Part shown: in pieces, positions 46,309 to 60,496 of the stretch
Layout of the letters: each line of letters begins with the position of its first letter
Position numbering within the stretch: position 1 is the first letter of the stretch
DNA from: Nyssa sinensis
Taxonomy: Eukaryota; Streptophyta; Magnoliopsida; Cornales; Nyssaceae
Assembly (NCBI GenBank): GCA_008638375.1
Contig: CM018031.1
Span: forward strand, 58,881,688 to 58,945,687
Direction: 5' to 3'
DNA length: 64,000 bases
Position numbers and translations under genes: made by a program
Notes under the pieces: model-generated
Databases searched by the model: none
What the model was told of the DNA's origin: nothing
What the model saw: the letters and a program-made list of their open reading frames with translations, nothing else

Positions 46309-49247
46309 GTGCTTGCCTGGCCTGATACCATGTCGAAATTGGAAGCGGAGCTCATTCAGCTCCTTAAAACTCAGGTGTTAAGGAGAGGGGCAGCCTGCTA
46401 TATAGATAAACCAGACAAGCTAGTGACGGGCGATATGAGATAATCCAACAGTTTTATCGGATTGATTTTGAAAGATTACAATTGTCTTAATCTCATAATA
46501 AAATTTATAAAAAAATATTAAAAAGTTCTTAAAATAATTTTTTCAATCTAAAAAGTTCATGATATATTTTTCCTATCTAAGAAATTTTAAAATGAAACTT
46601 TTAATACAAAAAAAATATATAATTTTTAACTTTTATCTTAATATTGTTAAAAAATATTATTAATTAGACCAAAATAACTTTGAAGATACATTTTAAAAAA
46701 TATTAAATAATAGATGCAACAAGTTCTCCAGTCCAATAAAAAAAACATAATATTTTTATTTATCTAGAATGCTAAAAAATAAAATTTTACTTTACAAAAT
46801 GTTATGATTTATTGGGATTGAAAAATTTATTTTATATAGATTTTTTATGAAATTTATCTTGAATGTCATTTTAGTATAATCAGTAATATTTTTAATGGTG
46901 TTAAGATGAAAGTTAACAAATGAATTTTTTTGTATTAATTTTATTTTCAAACTTTTTAAATAAAAAAAATATATCATAAATTTTTTAGATTGATCTTTTT
47001 AACAACTAAGTGACTCGTCTATATATGTAAACCTACTTTTAATAGTATTACCCAATATTAATTTTTGCAAGTGGAGGGTTTGGCACGTGGGAAAATGAAT
47101 TTTATACACCCAGAATCAAGATCATAGGAATTAGAACTTAATGGCAAAACAACCATTACACACTTTAATCCTTGAATAAAACATATTTTAAAAAATAATT
47201 AATAAAAAAATACTTGTTTATATATGCAAACAAACTTTTAATAATATTACTCAATATTAGTTTCTGAAAGATTTGGCATGGACATAACTGCAGGAGTCAT
47301 TTCATTAAACATAAGTATGTGGGAATATGAATTTATATACATAACCAAAATCAGGATCATATGGGATTAGAACTTAATGGCAAAATAATCAAATTTAATC
47401 AACTATTTTTTGTTTAATAGCTTATTTAATTAGTGTTTTATTTTAGGTATGAAAAGAATCCTGTACTGATTTTTGACTACGGGCAAATTCTTCAATCTCC
47501 ACCCTCCACAAGACTTTCGCAAGTGATTTTTTTTCATCGGATAAGTGGCCTCAAGATTTTATCTTAAAAACTCACGAGACTTGTCGTAAAGTCCCAAGGA
47601 CTTGATTTTTTTACTAAACTCATGTGAATTTTTTTTTTATTTAACTTAACATATGTGGTTTCTAACTAATTTATCAAACTCATTTTGTTTTTTAAATCAT
47701 ATTTTAAAAATGTAATTTCAATATCAATTTTTTAATAAATCACATCTTCAAGATATGAGTTTGAAATCGTATCCGGAGATGCGATTTTAAATCAATAATA
47801 ATTTAATATAACTTGCGTAAACTAATAAGAATTTGAGATGATTCTCAAATTTTTATTGGTTTGAAATCGTATTTTCAAGATAAGATTGAAAACTCATGTC
47901 CATCTTGAAAAGTAATTTCATTAAGAATTTAATTTTAAAATTATATAAATTTAATAAATAAATAAAAATATACATGAATCAAGATAAATTCCAAACCACA
48001 TGTGTAAAAAATTCCAAAGACTTGATCTTTCCTTGGGTTAATTATTTAATTAATTGCAACTCTGTCCAGCTGTGCTGCTCTCCCAATTTTCAACTAGTTT
48101 TTCCAAACTTTAATTTTGCTTCTTTCTCGGTCTCAGTGTGTATGTGTTGGGCTAACTGGCACACTATAGTTGACTTGAATAGCTTTATTTGATGACGGTA
48201 AGGAGGTTACAGCTATTCAATCTTTCACATCAATCAATCTTTTACATCTTCAAATTGTCATCCAAATTTGTGGCCGACCAAATTCAACACTTTTCATGTC
48301 ATAATACAGTATGTATTTAGAGGGTTGAAATTTTTGTGATTTTATTAATTTTATAATAGACATATAAATATATATGTTATATATATTAATAAGATCGTGA
48401 AGATTGATTTTTGTAATTTACTTTAACCAAATATATATATATATATATATATACAAATTTTTACCTAAAATATGCGTACTTGATGCACGCAGTTCAATCA
48501 TTTTAATATTTTTTTGAATTATTTTAAGTTTTAAAATAAAAATTATATTTAACTGATATAAATATTTATTTTTTCAACTAATTTTCATAAGGTGAGGTCG
48601 ATTCATCCTAACCCCATGTTTGTATTAAAAAAAGAGAAGTATTTTAAATTCTCAAATTTTAAGTAACAGGAGATTCTTTCATAAACATATGAAAACAATT
48701 AGTTGCAAAATAAAAATAGAAGTATTTGACTTAATTAAATTTTATATTTTTTTAAAAAATACCACTTTAAATATAAATTTTTATTTATTACATTGTTTAC
48801 TATATCTTTCACTTTTATTAATTTATTTAAACTTAATTATTAATAATTTGATAAGTATTTAGACCATGTAATTGAGAAGGGGAAGTGTATAAAAATAATC
48901 ATATAATATATTTAATATAGGAATTATTTGACTCGAAATTAGGTAGAAAGAATTTCATTTTAGTAGAGTGTATGTCTCGTCTATAATTTGTCACGTATGT
49001 AATTATATAAATATTATATGACTATTTATTTCTAATTAAATAAAATAAATATATAAATATACATTGAGATATATATTTAGATAAGAAGAGTTTCTTTTTA
49101 CGGAACCAGATATTATTCTTTAATGCATGCATAATTTAAAATTTTGCACATATATACCAGAATTTTTAAATCGTGTTTTTTGTAGTTTCAAGAATTATTA
49201 AGTACTTTGAATCCAAGTAACAAGCACATGTTATCCTCAACGCCCAA

Positions 49248-49278
<31 letters not shown>

Positions 49279-52200
49279 TCATATTCGTGTTTAATGCTTC
49301 AAAATTAGACTAGGTATGTTGGGAGTGGCCAAATTTTGTTGATTAAAATATAGGTGCCCACACAGTTGCTATAAAGGTTTTGTTATCTCTAAAATGATTT
49401 TAGTGTTTGGTTGGAAGATCCTGTGTGACTGAATCTTTTGTGCTAATTTGGATGAACATTAAAAAAACGAGATTTATGGAAACTACAATTCGAGTTAAAC
49501 GGTAAGTGTTTAAATGAATGTATTTAAAATAGGCTTAAATAATTTTTTTAGTGTTTGAATGAGTTATTAAAAGTATTGAATATGTTACATACATAAAAAA
49601 CGAGTATTTCCGAAACGAAAGTTTAAAAAAACCCACCACAAATACTTTTTCAAAATGAGTGTTTAGACTTAAAAATGTATAACAGATGTATCAAAAATAT
49701 TAAAATAAATATTTAAATATAAAAGAAAAATATAATTTGAACTCTGAAACATTCATTAATGTTTCAAAAATGTCACTATCTATTTAAACATTCCTAAATT
49801 TATTGCGTGTGGATTTGGATGTATCACCCACTTGATTTAATATTAATAAAATTTTCTTTCCTTTGTTTGAAAAAAAAAAATACAAAGTTGATAGATCTGA
49901 ATATGTGCTCCACATCCCTAGGGATTGCCCAATCTCCATATATAATGCAGGTGCCGTCATGTGGGGTGTGACAATTTCAAAGAGAATTAAAAAAATTGAA
50001 GTCTAACCATCATAAAATATAACTCTTGCATTAAATTTTTAAGAATAGTGTTTTATAGTTCATGTAAATTTATTCATATTTTTGTTTGAATAAAAAATAA
50101 TCATTAATTGTTATTATATCAATTGTTTTTTAAAAAATTATCTTATCAATTAACGATTCTCACATCAATCACATCATTTTAACATTTTTTTTAAACTGAC
50201 ATACATATACCACCTAATTTTATCCAACTTTTAATTGCAGGATCATCTGAAGTAGCACATGTTAATGTCCCACTTCTCTCTTATCCCATTTTCTATGAAA
50301 TAGCACAACACATTCCAGCGAAGTTGTTATCCAATTTGTTTATAATCTCCACACAATTGTATCTATATATGTGTGTGTTCATAATGAAACTATTGACCAA
50401 AAATTAATATATATATATATACACACACACACACACGATAGCAATATAAAAACAAGCAACCCTCACCACACTCCAAGGCCGTGGCATGGTGTCACTTTAT
50501 TGGTCCTGCCCTCCCACGGCCGGTGGTTGTCAGACTCAAAGTCGATTTCTCTGTTAAGTTAATAAAATAATTATTTTAGGCTCACCTACAAGAAAAGTCT
50601 CATATTTTATATATTTATAATATAGCCTAAATTAAAAGTCTAAACCTCAAAAAATCTCTCACAAAGGCCATAAAGTCTAAATAAAAAAGAAAGAAAATAA
50701 AAGTAGAAGTCTTCATAAATTATGCTGAAAGCGTAAGCTTTTATTTTATTTTATTTTTATAATCGAATGTCCAAATTAATTGACATATATTTTGATTAAT
50801 TTTAAAAAATCTAAAATTAACGACGGATCAAACTTCTAATAAAAACTCTGTAAAACAGTAAAAGCCTTGCAAACCAGTAAAAGCTTATGCCCAAGCAGCC
50901 CAACCAAAGCTCCAAAAAGGTTTAGGCCTCGGCTCTAAAACAAAAAATTCTATGCCCAAACCAGAAATGTTATTACTAAATGGCACAAATCATAAAACAG
51001 TCACATGTGATTTTCACAATAAAAAATAAAAACAGTCACATTTGAATTTATAAAATATAAAAAATAAAAGTTGAATGGTCCTCAATGCACATTTTTTTTT
51101 TTAAAAAAAAAAAGAGTAGTAGTTTTTGTCGTGTGAAGTACATATAAATGAAAATCCTTAACAATTCATCCATTCCCTCTTTATTTTGTATATTTAAATA
51201 ATAAATTTTCAACTCCGTAACACCACCTAATTAGAAAAATCAAACTTAGCAACAAACAAAAAAATAAAAACCTAATCATAAAGGTAAGTTTATGATCAGA
51301 TAATGTCATTTTTAATAATCTATTATTTATCTCATATATATATATATATTAGATTTTTTTTTATTTTTTTATTGATTCATATTAATTATTGGTGAAGGAT
51401 GGAGTCTAAGAAACTATTTGAGAATTCTTCAAATTGAATCAGGTAAGGATCATTCCTATTAAGTTATTTGACTTTTAAGAAAATTACTTCCTCTCTAATT
51501 TGACTTTTTTAGGTTTGAAGTATTTTTAAGGTAGGACATGAACTCATATATTATTAAAAGATATTTATCAAAAAGTAAAAAAATTAAAACAAGTTCATTT
51601 ATATTTTATAGAATCGGTTCTAATTTTTTTCAAACAGGCTTTCATTTAGGGGGTGGTTGGGACATAGCTAATAGCTCAATATACTGGTTATTAATTTGTT
51701 TTGAGTATTTTCAAATATAATTATTTATTTTAATAAAATCTTTTTCAATATTATTTTATTGAATGAATACGTCTGAATCAAATTTAAATATAAATTTTGT
51801 TGGTGTTTGACGGTATAAATCAATTGAAAAATATATGTTAACAAAACTTGAGTTCAAAAACTTAATTAGTAATATTGTGTTTCAAAAGGCGAGAATAATA
51901 AATTTAAATAATTTTTTATACTAATATTTAAGTAAAATATCTCATTTATATTTATTATTTTAGGTCTCAAATTATGAAAAGGGCTCTCTTGCATGATTAT
52001 CTTACCGTAGTTGTAATTGTGCACTAAATGTTGAACCAACATTAATTATTAATTACAAGACACCAAGTCTTAATTTAGTTTCTTAATTAACAAAATAACG
52101 ACAGAATCCTAAACGGCTGATGATGGGATGTCGGGCCCACTGGTGGCTCGCCAATATTGACCGTAATTATGATACTAAATATTCTATCATTTCGTATTAC

Positions 52201-54427
52201 ATACGTTAAACCCTATTTTACTTCGTAAATATATATATATATATATATATATATTGTTTTACATGGCAAATTTGTGTAAGAAAGAGAGAATTATTTGAGT
52301 AAAACCTTTCAAGTCAACTAATTGGGTTATATGGGTACTTCAAGTCATTTATGGGATGAAAAAAATAGGGTCTTTCAGTTGTAGGTCCTCAATTAAGATT
52401 TTAATTACAATAAAGTTCAACTCTTATAACTTAAGAAGTTTAGTGACGTTTATGGACAATATAATTCCTAAAATAAGCTATCAAAAGACAAGAATAGTCA
52501 TTTGTAGCTGTAGAACAAGAGAGATTTTCGTTATTCAAAAAGACAATCACGATCAAATTCACTAATTTTATCAATTCATCATCCATTTTTGGCACTGAAA
52601 TTGGGTTTTCTAAATTCCTATAATTTCGAATATTATCATAAATTTGAAAAGAAAAAAAATGATAAACAAAAAGATAAAAGAATGAATTTTTATATCGTAT
52701 GAAACTGTGAGATTATACAGTAAAATTATAATAAAACAAAACATAAATATATGTATTTTTATGGTTAAAATATGTGAAATATAAAATTATATAATATGAA
52801 ATTGTTAAATTATACATTAATAAAAAAATGATAAAATAAAATAAAATAAAATAAAACATAAACATATACATTTTAATATTAAATAAAATACTGACATGTA
52901 AAATTTTATAGAATATTTAACAAAAGAAGTAAAAGATCAATAAATAAAATGATGATATGTAAAAATTTACAGACCATTTAATGAACAGAGATAGTGATGT
53001 ATTCACTATAAAAACATATCAAAAAATATATAATATAAAACAAATTTGAATAATGACTAATGTATAATTTATATAAACTAAAAAAATAAAAAATGAACAA
53101 AATACTATGTAAATAATACAAATATTGCATGAAAAATATCATGAATGTAACGCGTATAATAAGCAAAAAACTAATATGAAAAAATCATGAATATAATGCG
53201 TATAATGAACAGATAACTAAGATGAAAAAAAAAATTATATATAATCACATACCTGAACTATGAGTAGAACACAAAATAATTCTTATTGTGAATAAAATTT
53301 CACTAAACAATTTTTAACATAAACCAAAGTTGAGATTGCAGTCAAGAAGAAGATAAGGAAAAAAAGGATAATTAGATCCAAATAGATAAGAAAATTCGCA
53401 TTGGAGAAGAGAATAGAAAAACAAAAATATGACCAAACCCAAGAAATTTACAATCAATGATACCAAAAATAGATAGGGAATGTATTCAAACTTAAATAAA
53501 AAAAAAAAAAACTAACTAAAAAAAATATCAATAAATGAAGAAATAAATGAAAAAAAGTCAATCCAATAATCTGAAAGGAAAATAAATAAAATGGGCAAAT
53601 TAGTCATTGATAAATATATAAAAAAAATGATACATAATCTATAAATTACTTTACAATAATAAAAAAAATGTCTTTTACAACAAAAACATAACTAACGTAG
53701 ATTAACTAATAATAAATTACTAATACAAAAATTGGAGGTCAATTAACTCAAAAAATATTGATAATGCTATTTTTTTCATCTTTTTCAATTGGAGATTTTA
53801 TTTAGGGATCATTGGTGTCTGACTAATGAATAACTGCTATATGTATTTATTAGATGACTTTTTATGCATGTAACAATTTTATGTCCCACTACTCATAAAA
53901 TTCACAATAGTGCCCAGTAGTGAGGCTAGAGGCTATTTGGTGGCATGGGTCCTGTTACAAATAGCTCTATGTCCAAACTTACAATTTTCTCCCTCACCCA
54001 CGCTAGGAAGATGATAAACATAAATGATAGAAAGGTAAAAATAAAAAAAATAGTAGCATGCATTACTCCAATAATATTGCTGCTGCTTAAAACAAAGAAG
54101 CCATCTGTACGTTTATTATTAGGACTTTGTTTGGATGATTGTTGAAAATATTTAATTTAAAAAAGTTTATCTCAATAACTTAAGCACGTCATCCGCTTTG
54201 GACTTGTTATCGTCTTAAAAAATTATAATTTATAAGTTAAACTAAACAACTAATTTATATAAAAAAGAACTCGTTTTGATATCAATTTTAAAATTAATTA
54301 AGTTGAACCAAATACATATTAGATTAATAATAGATATCCTTACATTTTTTCTTACACTCACAAAACACGTGTGAGGTCTATCAGGTACGACCCAAAGTGA
54401 GTGGATCCCATATATATTGTGTGACAG
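46309..54427. other. long gene-free, AT-rich intergenic region
   Basis: No gene recognised on either strand; all open frames are short and low-complexity. It holds CTGATACCATGTCGAAATTG near 46321, a diverged duplication (47015-47160 and 47210-47400), a MITE fragment near 48964-49010 and (TA)n microsatellites near 48437, 49251, 51337 and 52231. Confidence 0.55.
47015..47400 (+). repeat. diverged direct duplication
   Basis: Two copies about 200-230 bp apart share TTTTAATA.TATTAC.CAATA and GATTAGAACTTAATGGCAAA-type blocks in the same order; the second copy has extra bases in the middle. Confidence 0.65.
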
Positions 54428-55033
54428 TAGGGGTGCAACTGGAGCAGTCTAATCCGAACCCAACTCGAGCCCATTCTAAATTTTTAAGACTTAGGTTTTA
54501 TTTTTTATACTTTGGATTAGGATTGGAAAAAAATCTCAAATCAAATCTAAATTTGGGTTGGACTTGGGTTGAGATTTTGAAAACTCGAGTCCAACCCGAA
54601 TTCAATATTTTATATATTATATTTTTTATACTTTAGTATTCCATCATTAGATTAATAAGAATTCCTTCGAAGAATTACTATTTATATTTTTATAATTTCA
54701 AAAAGTTTTTGACTTTTATTTTTTTTAAAATTTAAATTATGTAGAATGAATTATTTTAACAATTTTTAATTTCTTTTAAAAGGAGAAATTGAGAGAAATT
54801 ATTTAAGTGTATAATTAAAATAGGAAAAAAAGATAACAATTTATTAAAGAAATTATAAATAAAATTTAAAAATTAGAATTAATAATCGGAGTCGGGTCGA
54901 ACCTGATATTAATGAATTTTAATTCGGATCAGACTCGAATTGATTGTACAGATTCAAATGAGCTATTTTAAAACTTGAATTAAACTTAAACATAACCCTA
55001 CCTGAATTCAACTTGCCCGAATTACACCCCCTA
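54428..55033. mobile_element. hAT-like MITE, decayed
   Basis: Inverted ends TAGGGGTGCAACT and (reverse complement) TAGGGGGTGTAATT, with subterminal AACCCAACTCGAG and GGACTTGGGTTG-type repeats. No clear 8-bp duplication remains. Its interior is related to 43105-43410. It ends about 350 bp before the CYP714 start codon. Confidence 0.6.
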
Positions 55034-55138
55034 TGATTGTAGAAAAAAAGTGTAGAATGTCTGCCAAATTTCTTATTATTATTAATCTTCAATTCTACTT
55101 TTGCTCTCATATGTAGATATACCTGCATATGTATACAG

Positions 55139-55151
55139 TATATATAAAATA
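55139..55151 (+). promoter_or_regulatory. possible TATA box of the CYP714 gene
   Basis: TATATAAAATAAAG lies about 240 bp before the ATG at 55385, which would leave a 5' leader of about 210 bases. It is the best TATA-like match in an AT-rich stretch, so it is only a candidate. Confidence 0.3.
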
Positions 55152-55384
55152 AAGCAATTCTTCCTCTAATTCAACATTGACCGGACTGAACCATATGACT
55201 CAAACGTATAATATGTTAATATAATAATATTGTCTTGTAATGGCCAAAATATCCTACGACGACCCTGCCCTCCATAAAAACAGCTATTGGCGATGGGAAA
55301 ACGAAAAAGCCAATTCCACCAAGAAAACATAGTCCGTGAGAGAGAGAAAGAAAGAGGAATAGCAGAAGTGAGAGAATATTGGCC

Positions 55385-58234
55385 ATGGAGGATCATATCC
55401 TGATGAAGATGTTTATTTCGCTTGCTTTAGTCGCTGTATTCGGATTGTTGGTTCGTTTGTACAATTCTCTGGTGGCGAAGCCGGAGAAGCTCCGATCAAT
55501 GCTGAGGAAGCAGGGGATCAGTGGGCCGCGTCCAAGTTTTCTACTTGGGAATATCAGAGAGATCATGAAGGCCAGGAATGGAGCCGTGGATGCCCCACCC
55601 AGCGGCGAAACCCCTGTCTACCACAACTGTGGCGCGGCTCTCTTTCCTTTTTTCGACCAATGGAGGGAGCAATACGGTACGTACTGCAACTACTCCATCT
55701 TAATTACATCATTTTCATCTTGGCGAGGCCAATGAGTCAAGAGTTTTTTTTGCGTAATCTGTTCTTACTTTTTCTTTGCTCATCTCCAATCATTACTCAA
55801 ATTTTAAAAGCTCTCCAATGATCCTAGTTTTTTTACTCAAATAAAAAATATTTCCATCTTGTCCCAAAACAAATTCCCATCTTCTCTCATAGATTTTATA
55901 TTTGTATTTGAACAGTGATTTGAATATATAAATTTAAATAAAAATAAATTTAACATAAGTTTTGAATCTGAATATTTGATGAGTATTTTAACTTAAATTT
56001 AAATTTATATTAATATTTGTGTCATTATTAAAAATACCTTTAATAGAATGAATCTGAAAAATATAGAAATGAGGGAGGGAAAAAGAAGAGAGTTGCGTGT
56101 GAGATTGGAAAAAAAAAAGTCAAAACTGTCCGGCTCCTTCCTTCTAGGAAATTACTTAATTAAATATATATATATAATTGTGAAAAAATATTTTATTAAT
56201 TAATTATTTTAAAAAAAATAACAAATCTTAGTATAATCGAGGTGTGGCGGTATAACATAACATGTGAAGTGAGACACGTTTGGGGAGGGTTTTTTCTATG
56301 TAGAAGTGGGTTTGGGATATGGGCGTCCAGTTCCATAGCCACTATGTTGACATGACATTCCTAGACATTATGTGAATTGCCATCTTTGAACTTACTGCCT
56401 TCGATAGTTCTTCTTCTTGTCATTTTCCATTTCCATTATTTCCTTTCCACACTTAGAATTTTGATTAATTGAATCTGTTTTTCCAATGTGAATGGTATTT
56501 ACAGGGCAGGTATTTATGTTTTCGCTTGGCAATACACAAATACTACATGTGAATGAACCTGATACAGTGAGGGAGATAACCACATGCACATCCTTGGACT
56601 TGGGGAAGCCTGAATATCAACACAAGGAGCGTGGTGCTTTGCTTGGCCAGGGCATTCTAACTTCAAATGGTGCTGTTTGGGCCCACCAGAGAAAGATTCT
56701 TGCTCCTGAACTCTACATGGAGAAGGTTAAGGTATGAATATCAGGCATGATATATATATTGGTATCAAATTATGGTCAGTTATGCTTGGTTTGATAACAC
56801 AATGTAACTCATGTGACTTAAAATTCTTTTCAGGGAATGATGAACCTGATTACAGAGTCCACAATTACACTCATAAACTCATGGAAGGGTAGAATTGAGG
56901 CTGAGGGCGGACTTGCTGACATTAAAATCGACGAGGACATGAGAAGCTTCTCTGGAGATGTAATCTCCAGAGCTTGTTTTGGAAGCAACTATTCCAAGGG
57001 AGAAGAGATTTTTAAGAGGCTTAGAGCTCTTCAAGAAGCTGCATCCAAAAAAGTTTTGTCTACTGGGGTTCCAGGCATGCGGTACCCTTTCTTCTATAAG
57101 TCCATCTTTCCATGATTAAGATGATCATTGCTATTTTTGAAACAAACACTAAATACCAAAGAGTAGTGTTATTCAACTAGCCGAAAGGCAAGCTGACTAG
57201 ACATAATGGCCCATCATATTATTTATTACAAGTGGCTTACCATTTCAGCTAGTTGAGTCGTGCTAAAAATCATTTTTCAGTACCAAATGATATCTTATGA
57301 TTATAATGGGATATAAACTGATTAAATTGTATGTTGCAGACATCTTCCTACTAAGAACAACAGGGAGGCATGGGCATTAGAGAAGGAGGTTCGCAGATTG
57401 ATCCTAAAGGTAGTTAAGGAGAGAAATGAAGCTGGGCACGATAAGGACCTATTGCAAATGATTCTTGAAGGCGCAAAAAACAGTGACCTGAGCCAAGATG
57501 CAATTGATCGGTTCATTGTTGATAACTGCAAAAACATTTACTTGGCTGGGTATGAGACCACTGCAGTTTCAGCCACATGGTGCCTTATGCTATTGGCTGC
57601 AAATCCAGAATGGCAAGATCGCATTCGTGCTGAGGTTCTTGAAGTTTGCAAGGGACAAATTCCAGATGCTGATATGATTCGTAAGATGAAACAGGTATAT
57701 TAGTAGAACTGATCCCCAAGCAAAATAAAATGATTTCATTTATATATATAGTTGCATCAAAATAAAAGACAATACTAATTGACTATAAATTTCAATGTTG
57801 ATTTGCAGTTGACAATGGTGATTAATGAATCTTTGCGCCTTTATCCCCCGGTGGCTGTGGTCTCTAGGGAGGCCTTGAAGGACATGAAATTTGGGGACAT
57901 AAATGTTCCAAAGGGTGTCAATCTATGGACCCTGGTGGTGACATTGCACACTGACACTAAAATATGGGGACCAGACGCCTGCAAGTTTAACCCAGACAGG
58001 TTTGCGAATGGCATCACAGGTGCATGCAAGCTTCCACACTTGTACATGCCATTCGGGGTTGGGCCTCGGGTGTGTCTTGGACAGAACTTGGCCATGGTTG
58101 AACTCAAGATCCTTATTTCTCTCATTCTCTCCAACTTCTGTTTCTCCCTCTCTCCCAAGTATGTTCACACGCCCGCTCTCAACTTGGTCATTGAGCCTAA
58201 ATATGGAGTCGATCTTTTGGTGAAAAAGCTGTGA
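55385..58234 (+). CDS. cytochrome P450, CYP714 family
   Basis: Complete gene of five exons: 55385-55676, 56505-56731, 56834-57081, 57340-57694 and 57809-58234. All introns are GT-AG with consistent phases; the protein has 515 residues. It is a microsomal P450: N-terminal membrane anchor (MFISLALVAVFGLLVRLY), basic stretch, then the hinge SGPRPSFLLGN. Motifs are WAHQRKILAPE (C-helix), the I-helix oxygen-binding AGYETTAV, ESLRLYPP (ExxR), FNPDRF (PERF) and the heme-binding loop FGVGPRVCLG with its Cys ligand. Blocks such as ILTSNGAVWAHQRKI, DVISRACFGSNYSKGEEIF and VSREAL are typical of CYP714. Family members modify gibberellins (EUI/CYP714D1, Arabidopsis CYP714A1/A2) or, in the E subfamily, oxidise other terpenoids. 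I cannot fix the subfamily or substrate. No defect is seen. Confidence 0.9.
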
Positions 58235-58458
58235 GCTGTTCTTGCTCCTGGGCTTTGGTGATACAGAGTTAAAGAGAGGACATCATTCATGACAAACTAA
58301 TTAGACAGAAATGGTTTCCTTTTATGAATTAATTTTGATACAGGAAGCAGACTTGGCTTCCTGCTGTCAAAAGAGAAGCCATAGCCTTTAATTTTCAAGT
58401 CTATTTTTGTTCAACTGCAGTTTCTTATTCCATTGTCAATGTACATTTATTCACAAAT

Positions 58459-58464
58459 TAATGA
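58459..58464 (+). terminator. possible polyadenylation signal of the CYP714 gene
   Basis: AATGAA about 225 bp after the stop codon, in T-rich sequence. Weak, since plant signals are variable. Confidence 0.3.
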
Positions 58465-58928
58465 AATCAATTTCAAATATTTTTTCTTTACGTTAATTCT
58501 CAATGTATGATCCAAGATCTTTCATATGATATACACATTATATTCTAACACGACCCAAAAACTTGAGCTGTTACATCTTGTGTCTTATTTATATATATAT
58601 GTATATATATATTAATTTTTTCTTATTCACACACCTAATCTCAAAACAAAATCCAAGCAACCTCTCATCATTTAGTTCTCTCTCTCTCATTCAAAATAAG
58701 CACTGGTTTATATATTTTTTGACATGGGTAGTCATGAAATAATAAGATAATGGATCATGCAATTATAGCAAGTGCCCTAAATATATAAGACCCATTTGCA
58801 TTTTGAATGACAGTGTCACTGTCATGATTGTATTCAATTTTAAAGCTTAATCCCATTAGTACGAGGGAGTTGGGAGAATAAAAAGCCCCAGCTAGAATTT
58901 AGTAGGATAGGAAAGTCAATTGTAATTG

Positions 58929-59426
58929 TAGGGGTGTAAATTTTTTATACAATGTAACACGGCAACATGATACGAAGTTAGTAGATCGATATGTATAACA
59001 TGATTAATAAACATATCGTGTTTGGATTTTAGTAATATTAACTCGTTTAACACCACTTAACATGTTTAACAATAAAAAATAATATAAGTTAAGGTAATTC
59101 GTTTCATATAAATTTTTTTTTTCGAGATTTGATGATTTTTTATTTATAAAATAGATTTTTACTTTGATTTGACTCATATTTAAAGTATATTAAACTTGAA
59201 AATTATTTATATATATAAAAACATATATAACTTTTTATTTAAAAAATAAAAATAGTCGAGTTAACGACATCGACACGTGCAACCTTTTTAATAAATGAGT
59301 CGGGATTGAATTTTGAAACTTTACACGATTAGTTAATAGTGTTGGATTAAGACTGACACAGATATTCGAATATATATACTTCGATATAAACAAAACATGA
59401 TACGATAACACGAATTAATACCCCTA
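58929..59426. mobile_element. hAT-type MITE, diverged relative of 43801-44332
   Basis: Ends TAGGGGTGTAAATT and (reverse complement) TAGGGGTATTAATT, interior with AACATGATTAATAAACA.AT and TTAGTTAATAGTGTTGG matching the copy at 43801-44332. No target duplication survives. Confidence 0.7.
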
Positions 59427-60256
59427 CTTATAAGTTTCAAAAAGTATAAAAGGATGTTTGACAAAAAAGAGGAGGGGCAAAAAGGTGGACTGTATCCACA
59501 ATTTCAGAGATAGAGGCAAAAGGAGCAGGTCAAAATTTTATGTCCAGCCCACAAGTTTGATCAAATAATGCGAGGCCAATGACGGGCCCCTAAATTAAGA
59601 AAAAAAGTATAGTGAAACGATAGTACTGTACTATTACCAATTTGATGTGTTATTTTTATAAACTTTTATAGGTCCTATTACAATATTCACATTACAATAA
59701 CAATAGTACGGTACTACTGTTGTACTGGACTATTTTCCCCATCACTGTATCATTTGTTGAATTACTAACTATCTCTATCACTGTATAGAAAACAGTTTTC
59801 CTAGCTCCCCTTCCTTCACATTATGAGGAAGTCCGGGTCACATAATATAATAATTCAAACAGAAACAATTAAAACTTCTAACTTGAAGATCTTTTCTGAA
59901 CCAAAGAGGATTAGAAATTCTGTGAATCATTCTCTAGCTCAGTATATAGACAATGAATTCTTTTCTGATTATCTGTTTGAATTAGAGGGAGGCTCTTTCA
60001 TTGAGAATTGACAATTTTTAAATGGCTTTTTGAATCTTTCAACTTTAAATTTTATATATATATATATATATGTATATATCTGTCAACTAAAATCCAACCA
60101 TCATTAACGGTATTTTGGTAGTCCACATATCACTTCTAAACCATTGAGGTATATCTTCAATGTCTAATTACCAACCAAAAATAAAATAAAAATAGAGTTC
60201 CGTTTTAGTCTTTTGGAACTTATTTATTTTAATTTAGTGAAATCAACTCATTACGT
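59427..60256. other. intergenic
   Basis: No gene recognised. A (TA)n tract lies near 60053-60073. Confidence 0.5.
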
Positions 60257-60496
60257 TTGAAAGATAAATTAAGTACTTAATTTGAAACTAATCATTTTAA
60301 TTATGCCTGATAAAATGAACGGGTTTAGACTAATTAAAAACGGATCGGGTCAAAATGAGTTGAGCCCGTATTTGATCCCGTAATTAAATAGGTCAAATAC
60401 TGGTTAGATTACATATAGATTGGGTCAACCGAATCGAGCCCGTTAATTTTTTGAAAGATAAATTAAGTACTTAATTTGAAACTAGTTATTTTAGTA
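60257..60496. repeat. 46-bp direct repeat flanking a hAT-like fragment
   Basis: TTGAAAGATAAATTAAGTAC and what follows occurs at 60257 and 60451. Between them is a piece (60304-60447) with TGCCTGATAAAATGAACGGG and GGGTCAACCGAATCGAGCCC, resembling the ends of the hAT-like element at 38419. Confidence 0.75.

Noticed and set aside
46315..46340. CTGATACCATG as a reversed primer-binding site of an LTR retrotransposon
   Set aside because: No LTR ends, polypurine tract or coding remnant nearby; a short match alone is not enough.
57841..58158. Minus-strand frame of 105 codons over the last CYP714 exon
   Set aside because: Shadow of the conserved P450 exon carrying the heme loop on the plus strand.
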